From NCBI GenBank assembly GCA_003222555.1, contig QHWL01000070.1:1-10263 (forward strand): a stretch of DNA of 10,263 bases, given 5' to 3'. Origin of the DNA: Acidobacteriota bacterium (GTDB lineage Bacteria; Acidobacteriota; Vicinamibacteria; Vicinamibacterales; CAVVIG01). Position numbers and translations under genes: made by a program. Below, one piece after another: positions 1 to 6,016 of this stretch (its first letter is position 1; each line of letters begins with the position of its first letter). The notes beneath the pieces were generated by a model. That model had not been told where the DNA came from. It saw only the letters and a program-made list of their open reading frames with translations, and searched no databases.

Positions 1-510
1 GTTCTCCTCGTTGGGCCCGAGCGTGCCCAGCCGGGTCGCGAATCCCTCGTGCTTCTCGAGTTGCTCGCAGTAGTACTCGATGAGATCGGCCGACTCTTCG
101 ACGTCGCCGACGCACTCGAGCCGGTTCTTGCCCGCCTCGTAGCCCATGAGCGCCGACAGCTCCCACCGGCGCTCGCGGATGGCGTCGGCCGCCTTTTTGA
201 GCAACGACACTCGCTCGCGCCACGGCCGCGCGCTCCAAGCCGGGAACGCTGCCTTGGCCGCGCCAATCGCGTCGCTCACCTGCTGGCGGCTGGCGCTCTG
301 GAATGTGCCGAGCAGCATGCGCGTGTCGATCGGGCTCCGGTCGTCGAACTCGCTCGATGCGCGCACTTCCCGGCCACCGACGATGAGCGGATAACTTCTG
401 CCGAAAGACGATCTCGCACGCGCGATTGCATCGTCCAGCTCGCGATGCAAATCCTCCATGCGATCCGCGCTCATCGTTGCGTAAGTGATCTTGGTTTGGG
501 CGCGCTCCAT
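1..510 (-). CDS. pruA: L-glutamate gamma-semialdehyde (P5C) dehydrogenase, N-terminal fragment
   Basis: The frame is open from ATG at 510 to the left edge, giving the first 170 residues of a protein that is normally about 520-550 aa. It reads MERAQTKITYATMSADRMED, then (residues 40-75) a ...YPLIVGGREV...DDRSPIDTRMLLGTF block, a PAWSARPWRERVSLL block, and GYEAGKNRLECVGDVEESAD followed by an IEYYCEQ segment. I recognise this as the N-terminal NAD-binding part of the RocA/PruA-type ALDH that oxidises glutamate semialdehyde to glutamate, the last step of proline and ornithine breakdown. The catalytic Cys and Glu lie outside the window. An alternative ATG at 516 makes an ATGA overlap with the stop of the upstream DUF2461 gene, but the GAAAGGA Shine-Dalgarno stands at proper spacing (5 nt) only for ATG 510. 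It is probably translated from the same mRNA as DUF2461. The family call is from recalled sequence patterns; a related ALDH subfamily cannot be fully excluded. Confidence 0.85.
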   Translation of the reverse strand, partial: MERAQTKITYATMSADRMEDLHRELDDAIARARSSFGRSYPLIVGGREVRASSEFDDRSPIDTRMLLGTFQSASRQQVSDAIGAAKAAFPAWSARPWRERVSLLKKAADAIRERRWELSALMGYEAGKNRLECVGDVEESADLIEYYCEQLEKHEGFATRLGTLGPNEEN

Positions 511-512
511 GG

Positions 513-1199
513 TCATCCTTTCAACAGCGGTTCGTTCAAGAAGCGACAAAACGGCGCGACCCGGCGAAAGACGCTCAAGACGCCGCCGTAGAACTTCGGG
601 CTGGTCGCGAAACTGGCTGGAAACTCGCATCCCGCGAGGAACTGACGGAATTTCAGATATTCCGCCGCTTCGTGATCTTTCGAGAAGCCGCGAGGCACGC
701 GCTGGAGGCGCTCGCCGTCCAGTTCGCCGACGGTTCGTCTGAACGCCGGCGATTCGACGATGGCGCGCAGCCGGCGGAGGTTGGCTGCGATATGCTCGCG
801 GACCACCTGCAGCTGGGGCGTTTGTGGCGCGTACATGCCGCCGCCGACCCATACTTGGTCTGGCGACACATGGAAGTACAGCCCCGCGCCTTCATGTTTG
901 GGCAGGCCGCGCCAGGGAAAAATCGCCGCGACGTGCGTTTTGTAGGGCGCTTTGTTTTCCGAGAACCTCGTGTCGCGGTGGATGCGGTACATCGACGCCT
1001 TCGGGTTCGCGACCAGCTCCGGCGCGAACTGGCGGAAGTCGGCGCCCAATCGCTCGATGATCTCGAACATCGGCTGGCGGATGTGCGCCTCGTAGTCGTC
1101 GCGGTGAGCGTTGAACCACTCGCGGCGGTTGTTCCGTTTGAGCCCGCGCAGGAACTTGAGCGCCTCGGCGGTGAAACGCGGGGCAGACCTGGTCGGCAT
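513..1199 (-). CDS. DUF2461 / TIGR02453 family protein
   Basis: A 228-aa protein of a widespread family without an established function. Hallmarks seen (numbering from ATG 1199): N-terminal RFTAEALKFLRGLKRNNRREWF (about 8-29); the family signature RDTRFSENKAPYKTH (75-89); a GLYFHVSPDQVWVGGGMYAP stretch (about 106-125); LQRVPRGFSKDH (165-176), which matches the usual L-x-R-x-P-x-G-F motif; and a C-terminal KFYGGVLSVFRRVAPFCRFLN region. Length is normal for the family. I prefer the ATG at 1199 because homologues typically begin shortly before the RFT/LxFL motif. A GTG at 1217 would add six residues (MRDPEP). Neither start has a good Shine-Dalgarno, and the inverted repeat begins within a few bases upstream of the GTG, so the native leader may have been replaced. 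The stop overlaps the alternative start of the downstream P5C dehydrogenase gene. No catalytic role can be stated. Confidence 0.9.
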   Translation of the reverse strand: MPTRSAPRFTAEALKFLRGLKRNNRREWFNAHRDDYEAHIRQPMFEIIERLGADFRQFAPELVANPKASMYRIHRDTRFSENKAPYKTHVAAIFPWRGLPKHEGAGLYFHVSPDQVWVGGGMYAPQTPQLQVVREHIAANLRRLRAIVESPAFRRTVGELDGERLQRVPRGFSKDHEAAEYLKFRQFLAGCEFPASFATSPKFYGGVLSVFRRVAPFCRFLNEPLLKG

Positions 1200-1218
1200 G
1201 GGTTCTGGATCGCGCACA

Positions 1219-1332
1219 AAAAATCTCTACCACAGAGGTCACGGAGAAAAACGGAGGTCACTGTTTTTCTTAAAGAAGAAGATCCGTGTCCTCGGCGTTC
1301 TTCCTCCGTGCCTCCGTGGTAGAGGTTTCTTA
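1219..1332. repeat. 8-bp-period stuttered inverted repeat
   Basis: The left arm (about 1221-1250) reads CTCTACCACAGAGGTCACGG. The right arm (about 1298-1332) on the opposite strand reads CTCTACCACGGAGGCACGGA. The arms align with few substitutions and indels around a ~48-bp centre containing the small palindrome TTCTTAAAGAA. Within the right arm the unit CCTCCGTG occurs twice in tandem. The element fills the whole gap between the DinB stop codon (1333-1335) and the DUF2461 start. It has no ORF of its own. It could fold as a long hairpin and act as a partial terminator or RNA stabiliser between the two genes, but nothing here proves a role. Confidence 0.85.
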
Positions 1333-1884
1333 TTATCGCTGCGCCGGCTGGGCCTGCCGGGCTTGCGCCATGCGGGCCTGGGACTCGCGCGTGAGGTGCG
1401 GAACGACGCCGATCATGCGTTCGAACGTCATGAGCTGCGCGCGATGGTGCATCTCGTGCTCCTTGGGAGACAGCAGCATCTCGAAACGGCTCTTCTTCGC
1501 CGGCTCTGCGCCCGGCGCCATCGTCACCTGTTCGGCGAGGAACGATTCGGGCAGGCTTTCCAGAAAAGAGGCAAACTTCTCGCCGTCGGCATTGAGCAGC
1601 GCGATGATCTCGGCTTTGCTGCGCGGCTTGGCCTCTTCGGCGGCGAATTTCTGCATCAGCTCCGGAAAGTTGACGGTCTTCAAGTCGCTGATCTTGTTGC
1701 CGTGAATGTGGTGCGCGAACCCCGACGAGAGCGCGATGTGTACGAGCGTCCGGCCGATGCTGCGCGTGGCGGGCGCGGCGGTGAAGTCGTACTTGTTCTC
1801 CGGGATGTCTTCCGCGATCCGAATCGTGTTCTTGCGGACCGTTCGATACGCTGCCGCGAGTTCTTTCCCACCGTAGTACGTCAT
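1333..1884 (-). CDS. DinB-superfamily protein
   Basis: A 183-aa all-helical DinB/YfiT-like protein. The family is a four-helix bundle that usually binds a divalent metal through three histidines. Many members are thiol-dependent transferases or damage-inducible proteins of unknown substrate. The likely ligands are visible: H49 in the TLVHIAL helix and the H133/H137 pair in KEHEMHHRAQLMTFERMIG, the standard C-terminal HxxxH signature. The helix around residues 49-63 (HIALSSGFAHHIHG) is His-rich. The C-terminus (RESQARMAQARQAQPAQR) is a polar, low-complexity tail. ATG 1884 was chosen because GGAGG lies 8 nt upstream; an in-frame extension to 1920 lacks such support. The gene follows the ALDH on the same strand after about 165 bp and precedes DUF2461 after a repeat. 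Substrate unknown. Confidence 0.9.
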   Translation of the reverse strand: MTYYGGKELAAAYRTVRKNTIRIAEDIPENKYDFTAAPATRSIGRTLVHIALSSGFAHHIHGNKISDLKTVNFPELMQKFAAEEAKPRSKAEIIALLNADGEKFASFLESLPESFLAEQVTMAPGAEPAKKSRFEMLLSPKEHEMHHRAQLMTFERMIGVVPHLTRESQARMAQARQAQPAQR

Positions 1885-1902
1885 GTCTGCTCCCTCCTGA
1901 AT

Positions 1903-1931
1903 GTCCTCAGCAGCTAGCACTAGTCCTCAGC
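1903..1931. promoter_or_regulatory. Two 9-bp direct repeats (GTCCTCAGC) upstream of DinB gene
   Basis: GTCCTCAGC occurs at 1903-1911 and again at 1923-1931, exactly 20 bp apart, which is close to two helical turns. A partial third copy (CTCAGG) follows at 1935-1940. The nearer copy ends 18 bp upstream of the DinB start. Spacing and position are compatible with a tandem regulator site. Equally, the block may be another short stutter repeat like those elsewhere in the window, since the motif also carries the palindromes GCTAGC and ACTAGT between copies. Confidence 0.35.
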
Positions 1932-1950
1932 TACTCAGGATAACTATTTT

Positions 1951-2040
1951 CTTATGCTCGTGGGGCCCCACCCCCACTCGCTCTCGCTCGCGCCTTCGCG
2001 CTCGCTCGGGCCGCAGGCGCTCCTTGCTCCAGCTAGTCCG
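1951..2040. repeat. GC-rich palindromic and CTCG-stutter spacer
   Basis: This spacer lies between the ALDH stop (2050-2052) and the DinB leader. It contains the perfect 12-bp palindrome GTGGGGCCCCAC at 1960-1971. Next comes a run built from CTCG/GCTCG units (about 1977-2009) that includes the small hairpin CGCG-CCTT-CGCG (1989-2000). On the ALDH (minus) strand the palindrome could fold downstream of the stop codon, but there is no convincing T-tract, so an intrinsic terminator is only possible. No gene is supported here. Confidence 0.55.
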
Positions 2041-2049
2041 TCATCGGCA

Positions 2050-3513
2050 TTAGTACCATCCGATGGGTTGTTCCGACAAGTTGATGAACACCTGTTTGAC
2101 GTTGAGATATTCCTCGACGCCCCAGGTGCCGAGCTCGCGGCCGATGCCGCTTTGTTTGTATCCGCCCCAGGGCGCCTCCACGTACGTAGGCTGCATGTGG
2201 TTCACCCAGACGATGCCGGCGTGCAGGTTCTTCACGGCGCGCATGGCGCGGAAGATGTCGCGCGTCCATACCGCGGCGGCGAGACCGTAGTACGTGTCGT
2301 TGGCGATCGTCAAGGCGTCCTCTTCGTGGTCGAATGGGATGACGCAGGCCACCGGTCCGAAGATTTCTTCGCGAGCGATCCGAAACGAGTTATCGACATC
2401 GTAGAAGATCGTCGGCTCGATGAAAAAGCCGCGGTCGAGAGCGCCTCCGGCCGCCCGCCCGCCTCCGCACGCGATCTTCGCTTCTTGCTTGCCGATTTCC
2501 TGATACCGCCGGACGCGGTCGAACTGCTCGCGGCTGACGAGCGGCCCCATCTTCGTGTCGCGCTCCATCCCGGGGCCGAGCTTGATCTTCCGCGCTTTGT
2601 CGACCATCGCGTCCACGAACTTCTTGTAGATCGGCCGTTGCACGAGAATGCGGCTGCCTGCCGAGCAGACTTCGCCCTGGTTGATGAAGACGCCGAAGAG
2701 CGCCCCGTCTACCGCCGCCTCGAAATCGGCGTCGGCGAAGAAGACATTGGGCGACTTGCCGCCGAGCTCGAGGGAGATCTTCTTCAGCGTGCTGGCGGCG
2801 CCGCGCATGACGATCTTCCCAACCTCGACGCTGCCGGTGAACGCGATTTTATCGACGTCTGCGTGCTCGACGAGCGCGGCGCCCGCGGTTTCGCCGGCGC
2901 CGGTGACGATGTTGACCACGCCTGGCGGCAGACCGGCGTCAGCGAAGCTCGATGCGAGCTCGAGCACGGTGATGGGCGTCTGCTCGGCCGGTTTGAGGAC
3001 TGTGGTGCAGCCGGCGCAGATCGCGGGGGCAAGCTTCCACGCGGCCATCATCAGCGGGTAGTTCCACGGGATGATCTGTCCGGCGACACCGATCGGCTCG
3101 CGCAAGGCCAGGCTCATGGCGTTGTCGGGCACCGGCAGCACCTCGCCGTGAATCTTCGTCGCGAGGCCCCCGTAATACTCGAAACAGGTCGCGACATCGG
3201 CGATGTCGAACTCGGACTCGGCTATCGGCTTGCCGCTGTTCCTGGTCTCGAGCTCGGCCAGCTCGTCTGCGCGGTCGCGGACGATCTCGGCCAGCCTGAA
3301 GAGCACGCGTCCGCGGTCCTGGGCCGTCGCGTCCTTCCAGGGCCCCGCGTCGAACGCCACGCGCGCGGCTTTGGCAGCACGGTCGACGTCGGCCGCGCCG
3401 GCGTTCGGGACTCGGGCGATGACGTCTGTGGTAGATGGATCGATGACGTCGATCGTCGAGTCCGACTGAGGCGAGACGAATTCACCGTTGATGTAGAGCC
3501 GATAAGTTTTCAT
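2050..3513 (-). CDS. Aldehyde dehydrogenase, betaine-aldehyde-dehydrogenase-like (GbsA/BetB-like)
   Basis: A complete 487-aa NAD(P)-dependent ALDH. Active-site elements are intact: Asn151 in PWNYP (149-153), Lys174 in KPAEQTP, the Rossmann FTGSVEVGK segment (225-233), the general base Glu249 in LELGGKSPN, the nucleophile Cys283 in GEVCSAGSR, EEIFGPV (382-388) and a C-terminal PWGGYKQSGIGRELGTWGVEEYLNVKQV segment. The enzyme oxidises an aldehyde to its acid. The C-terminal motif and overall pattern resemble betaine-aldehyde and aminoaldehyde dehydrogenases, but many hydroxymuconic- or phenylacetaldehyde-type ALDHs look alike, so the substrate is unassigned and no choline dehydrogenase gene is adjacent. 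ATG 3513 follows a weak Shine-Dalgarno. A plausible sigma-70 promoter lies 23-51 bp upstream. It is divergent from the small gene at 3593 and is likely the first gene of the leftward transcript. Confidence 0.95.
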   Translation of the reverse strand: MKTYRLYINGEFVSPQSDSTIDVIDPSTTDVIARVPNAGAADVDRAAKAARVAFDAGPWKDATAQDRGRVLFRLAEIVRDRADELAELETRNSGKPIAESEFDIADVATCFEYYGGLATKIHGEVLPVPDNAMSLALREPIGVAGQIIPWNYPLMMAAWKLAPAICAGCTTVLKPAEQTPITVLELASSFADAGLPPGVVNIVTGAGETAGAALVEHADVDKIAFTGSVEVGKIVMRGAASTLKKISLELGGKSPNVFFADADFEAAVDGALFGVFINQGEVCSAGSRILVQRPIYKKFVDAMVDKARKIKLGPGMERDTKMGPLVSREQFDRVRRYQEIGKQEAKIACGGGRAAGGALDRGFFIEPTIFYDVDNSFRIAREEIFGPVACVIPFDHEEDALTIANDTYYGLAAAVWTRDIFRAMRAVKNLHAGIVWVNHMQPTYVEAPWGGYKQSGIGRELGTWGVEEYLNVKQVFINLSEQPIGWY

Positions 3514-3535
3514 GCGCCGTTACGGAGAAACAGCA

Positions 3536-3564
3536 ACTATAGTCAGGAAGACGACGGCGGTAAA
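3536..3564 (-). promoter_or_regulatory. Candidate sigma-70 promoter for the ALDH, with symmetrical -10
   Basis: On the minus strand, TTTACC (3559-3564) is followed after exactly 17 bp by TATAGT (3536-3541), matching 4/6 and 5/6 of the -35 and -10 consensus. The predicted start of transcription is about 15 nt before the ALDH ATG. The -10 sits in the perfect palindrome ACTATAGT (3536-3543), so a TATAGT also faces the plus-strand gene at 3593, although no good -35 is visible in that direction. Prediction by eye only. Confidence 0.4.
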
Positions 3565-3592
3565 GAAATAGGACAAGCGCAGGACAACAGCC

Positions 3593-4036
3593 ATGTACAG
3601 CGGCGCCGCGCGGCCGACCTACGACGATGTGAACCTGCTCCTCAAGCTGTACGACCTGCGGCGAGAGGACCGCCTGCGCGAAGCGCGACGCTGGTTCGCC
3701 GCGTCGTTCAAAGTGAAAACGCTCGAGGAGTTCAACGGCCTCTGCCCCGGCGGGAGCGAGCCGAACGCGTCGTACCGCATGGTGACGGGATATTGGGAAA
3801 TGGTGGCCTCATTCGTGACCAGCCGTGTGCTCAATCAGGAGCTGCTTTTCGAGAATGGACGCGAGCTGTTGTTCACGTGGGAGCGTGTTCGCGGCGTTCT
3901 GCCGGACATCCGCAACAACTTCCAGAACCCGGTGGAGCTCAAGAACCTCGAAGTCGTCGCGAAGGCGTACATCGACTGGTGGAACCAGCAGGCGCCCGGC
4001 GCCTACGACGCATTCAGCAAACGGGTCCGCGGGTAA
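3593..4036 (+). CDS. Conserved hypothetical protein, small helical
   Basis: A 147-aa soluble protein beginning MYSGAARPTYDDVNLLLKLY. It has no signal peptide and no clear membrane helix. The sequence is rich in charged and aromatic helices: LRREDRLREARRWFAASF (about 22-39), then LCPGGSEPNASYRMVTGYWEMVASFVTSRVL (about 50-80), a LLFTWERVRGVLPDIRNNF stretch, and a C-terminal KAYIDWWNQQAPGAYDAFSKRV. I recall similar proteins annotated as hypothetical in Acidobacteria, possibly in the DUF4760 group, but cannot confirm that from sequence alone. ATG 3593 has AGGA 8 nt upstream. The gene diverges from the ALDH and converges on the aminotransferase, with about 70 bp between stop codons. Being a lone gene between two oppositely oriented metabolic genes gives no functional clue. 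Confidence 0.8.
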   Translation: MYSGAARPTYDDVNLLLKLYDLRREDRLREARRWFAASFKVKTLEEFNGLCPGGSEPNASYRMVTGYWEMVASFVTSRVLNQELLFENGRELLFTWERVRGVLPDIRNNFQNPVELKNLEVVAKAYIDWWNQQAPGAYDAFSKRVRG

Positions 4037-4084
4037 CACCTCTTCTCACGAAGGCGGGAAGGTCGCGAAGACACACGAAGATTG
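4037..4084. repeat. Short CGAAGG-type stutter between convergent genes
   Basis: The gap between two convergent stop codons carries four degenerate units ending in GAAG: CACGAAGG, CGGGAAGG, TCGCGAAG and CACACGAAG (about 4048-4080). The spacing is 8-10 bp. It resembles one arm of the stuttered inverted repeats elsewhere in the window, but I see no matching second arm, so it may be a decayed or half element. No T-tract terminator is visible. Confidence 0.5.
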
Positions 4085-4107
4085 ATGAGCTGGATCTGTG
4101 CCCCTCG

Positions 4108-5442
4108 CTACGGGCCCGCGCGACGGAGCTCGCGCGCGACTTCGTCGAACGCAGTCAGATGGCTGTCGATGTCGGCATCGGTGTGCGCCACCGAAATCGT
4201 CCACTGCTCGTCGTAGTACTGCCCGCCGGGCACAATTCCTCGCGCCAGCATCCCAAGAAAATACCGCCAGAAAAGATCCTTGTCGACGTGGAGGAAGTCG
4301 CGATAATTGCGAACGGGCTCGCGGCAGAAATAGACGCAGCCGTTCGCGCCAACGCCGGTGGCATGAGCCGGGAGCCCGCTGGCCGCAATGATCCGATTGT
4401 AGCCGTCGACCAGACGCCGGTTCAACGCGCGCACGCGCGTGTACGCGTCCCGTGTCAACACCTCTCGAAGCGCGGCGAGCGCAGCCGCCACGGCGAGTGG
4501 CGCGGCATTGTAGGTGCCCGCGTGGAACACTTCGTGACGTTCGATGACGGCCATCACGTCGGCGCGTCCGCCGAAGCCGCCAATCGAGGCGCCGCCGCCG
4601 AACGATTTCGCGATCGTGACGAGGTCCGGCGCCACGCCGTAATACTCGGCGGCTCCGCCAGGCGCCAGCTTCGTGCCGGTCTTGACCTCGTCGAAAATCA
4701 GCAGTGCGCCCTCGCGGGACGAGACCTCCCGCAGCGCCTCCAGAAATCCTGGTTCCGGCTCGCACACGCCGATGTTCATCATCACCGGCTCGACAAGGAT
4801 CGCGGCGATCTCGCCGGAATGCCGGCCGAACGCTCCGCGAACGGAGGCGATGTCGTTGAACGTCGCGGCGATCGTCAAGGCTGCGGTCGAGGCGGGAATT
4901 CCGAGCGACGCTGGCACCGACAGAGGCGCGCCGGCGTCGCCGCTCGATCCCGCCGGCGGTTTCAGCGAGACGAGCGCGGAATCGTGCGTCCCGTGATAGG
5001 CCCCCTCGAACTTGAGCACCTTCTCGCGCCGTGTGACCGCGCGCGCCACCCGCATCGCGTGCATCGTGGCCTCGGTGCCCGAGTTGGTGAACCGGAGGCG
5101 ATCGATGCGATGGCGTCGCGTGAGCTCTTCGGCGAGCTCGAGCATCGGCAGGTGCGGCATTCCGAACATCAACCCGCGTTCCGCCTGGGCGCTAACCGCG
5201 CGGACGATCGCCGGATGCGCATGCCCGACCATCAGCGCTCCGAAGCAAAGCGCGTGGTCGATGTACTCGTGGCCGTCGACGTCCCACACGCGGGCGCCGA
5301 GCGCCCGATCGATGAAGATGGGATACGGCTCGAAAAAACGGAAATTACTTTCGACGCCAAGGGGCATCGTCCGCCGCCCGCGTTCAATCAACGCGCGCGA
5401 GCCGGACGTGCGCTGGCGGTAGCGATCGACCTCGCCCGTCAT
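4108..5442 (-). CDS. Class III PLP-dependent aminotransferase, glutamate-1-semialdehyde-aminomutase-like
   Basis: A 444-aa fold-type I PLP enzyme. Numbered from ATG 5442, it shows the phosphate-binding SGT at about 121-123 (TNSGTEATMHAMRVAR), the AYHGTHD motif (Tyr149, His150) that stacks on PLP, Asp251 in LLIFDEVKTG, and the Schiff-base Lys279 in TIAKSFGGGASIGGFGG, followed by FHAGTYNAAPLAVAA. Architecture and spacing match the GSAM/omega-transaminase group. However, the loop after DEV is KTGTK rather than the MTGFR usual in true GSAMs, and no other tetrapyrrole gene is nearby. I would therefore annotate it as an aminotransferase of unknown substrate, perhaps an omega-amino acid. A TTG eight codons upstream (5466) is an alternative start. 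No strong Shine-Dalgarno is seen for either. The gene stands alone on its strand, convergent with the small gene to the left. Confidence 0.88.
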   Translation of the reverse strand: MTGEVDRYRQRTSGSRALIERGRRTMPLGVESNFRFFEPYPIFIDRALGARVWDVDGHEYIDHALCFGALMVGHAHPAIVRAVSAQAERGLMFGMPHLPMLELAEELTRRHRIDRLRFTNSGTEATMHAMRVARAVTRREKVLKFEGAYHGTHDSALVSLKPPAGSSGDAGAPLSVPASLGIPASTAALTIAATFNDIASVRGAFGRHSGEIAAILVEPVMMNIGVCEPEPGFLEALREVSSREGALLIFDEVKTGTKLAPGGAAEYYGVAPDLVTIAKSFGGGASIGGFGGRADVMAVIERHEVFHAGTYNAAPLAVAAALAALREVLTRDAYTRVRALNRRLVDGYNRIIAASGLPAHATGVGANGCVYFCREPVRNYRDFLHVDKDLFWRYFLGMLARGIVPGGQYYDEQWTISVAHTDADIDSHLTAFDEVARELRRAGP

Positions 5443-5499
5443 GCGGAATGCTATGTTACCGTCCAACGGGGGCGGGTCAGGCCCGGCCGCGTGAGAAAG

Positions 5500-5568
5500 G
5501 TCCGGCTAACCGCCTCCGCCAAGGCTACGGCGGTCCGCCGAAGCTTTACGCGGAGGCGGAAGCCGGAC
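5500..5568. repeat. Nested 69-bp palindromic (REP-like) element
   Basis: The outer arms GTCCGGCT-AACCGCCTCCGC (5500-5519) and its near-complement (5550-5568) differ by one indel and one substitution. Inside is a second perfect palindrome, CGGCGG-T-CCGCCG (5529-5541), flanked by GCTA/AAGC. The whole unit can fold as a long stem with an internal bulge. It lies in the leader region of the divergent aminotransferase gene. I recall similar GGCGG/CCGCC palindromes being common between genes of related genomes, consistent with a dispersed REP-like repeat. Confidence 0.75.
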
Positions 5569-5606
5569 ACTACGTACCCCTTGTCGCAAACGGGAGGGAT
5601 CCGCGA

Positions 5607-5628
5607 GGCGGGCCCGATAAGGCCCGCC
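5607..5628. repeat. Perfect 8-bp-stem hairpin
   Basis: GGCGGGCC (5607-5614) and GGCCCGCC (5621-5628) are exact complements around the six-base loop CGATAA. The stem is all G-C. No run of T follows on the plus strand and none precedes that would serve the minus strand, so it is not a standard intrinsic terminator. It could be part of an untranslated RNA or of the neighbouring repeat. Confidence 0.6.
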
Positions 5629-5691
5629 ATGGACCCCAATGCGCAACAAGCGCGTCAGAGCAGTTGACGACAGCGAGGCGTCCCGGACAAG

Positions 5692-5799
5692 ATGATGTTC
5701 GCACGCGCCGACGGCGCGAGCCGTGAAGAGGCCGAGCGCCTGGCGATCGAGAAAGCGACGCGCCATCTCGCGCAGACCCGCAGGTTCCCGGTCGGCTGA
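5692..5799 (+). CDS. Possible 35-aa small ORF
   Basis: ATG 5692 (a second ATG follows at 5695) to TGA 5799 encodes MMFARADGASREEAERLAIE followed by KATRHLAQTRRFPVG. The peptide would be amphipathic and charged, rich in Glu and Arg through one predicted helix (about 10-27). GGA occurs 4 bases before the start, a weak ribosome site. I do not recognise it. It may be a remnant of a larger gene or chance, since GC-rich sequence often stays open over this length. Included because it is the only peptide-like frame in the intergenic stretch. Confidence 0.2.
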   Translation: MMFARADGASREEAERLAIEKATRHLAQTRRFPVG

Positions 5800-5870
5800 T
5801 TGCGGTGCGCTCGATATCTCCTGACACAAGCCCAGCGAGTCGACTTGGTGGGGGCCGTCGTCCTTAGCGC

Positions 5871-6016
5871 CTGGTCCTAGGTCCTTTGTCCGTCCTTTGT
5901 CCTTGGTCGTCCCTGGTTCTTGGCGTCTGCTTCTCACACGGTCAGGGCGGACTAAGGACCAAGGACCCGAAGGACCAAGGACCGACCAAGGCCCAAGGCC
6001 GAAGGACCAAGGACCG
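5871..6016. repeat. 7-bp-period stuttered inverted repeat (CCAAGGA family)
   Basis: The left arm (5873-5922) is a chain of heptamers on the theme TCCTTGG: TCCTAGG, TCCTTTG, TCCG, TCCTTTG, TCCTTGG, TCG, TCCCTGG, TTCTTGG. The right arm (5951-6015) is the complementary theme AAGGACC, seen six times with interruptions such as CG, CCG and ACCAAGG CCCAAGG. A ~28-bp non-repetitive centre separates the arms. It ends only 23 bp before the TauE/SafE start codon, so it lies inside or forms part of that gene's leader. Confidence 0.9.

Noticed and set aside
513..1322. Plus-strand frames opposite DUF2461 (for example 672-1322)
   Set aside because: The minus frame carries the DUF2461 signatures, so the opposite frames are shadows.
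5571..5640. Riboswitch (GCAAACGGGAGGGATCC resembled a c-di-GMP-type core)
   Set aside because: The conserved paired elements and second core of that class are missing, and the flanking palindrome explains the stems.
1954..5667. A 1,237-codon plus-strand open frame
   Set aside because: It runs antisense through the complete ALDH and aminotransferase genes and straight through the small gene in another frame. Its translation is Arg/Asp/Val-rich with no motifs. It is a by-product of high GC.
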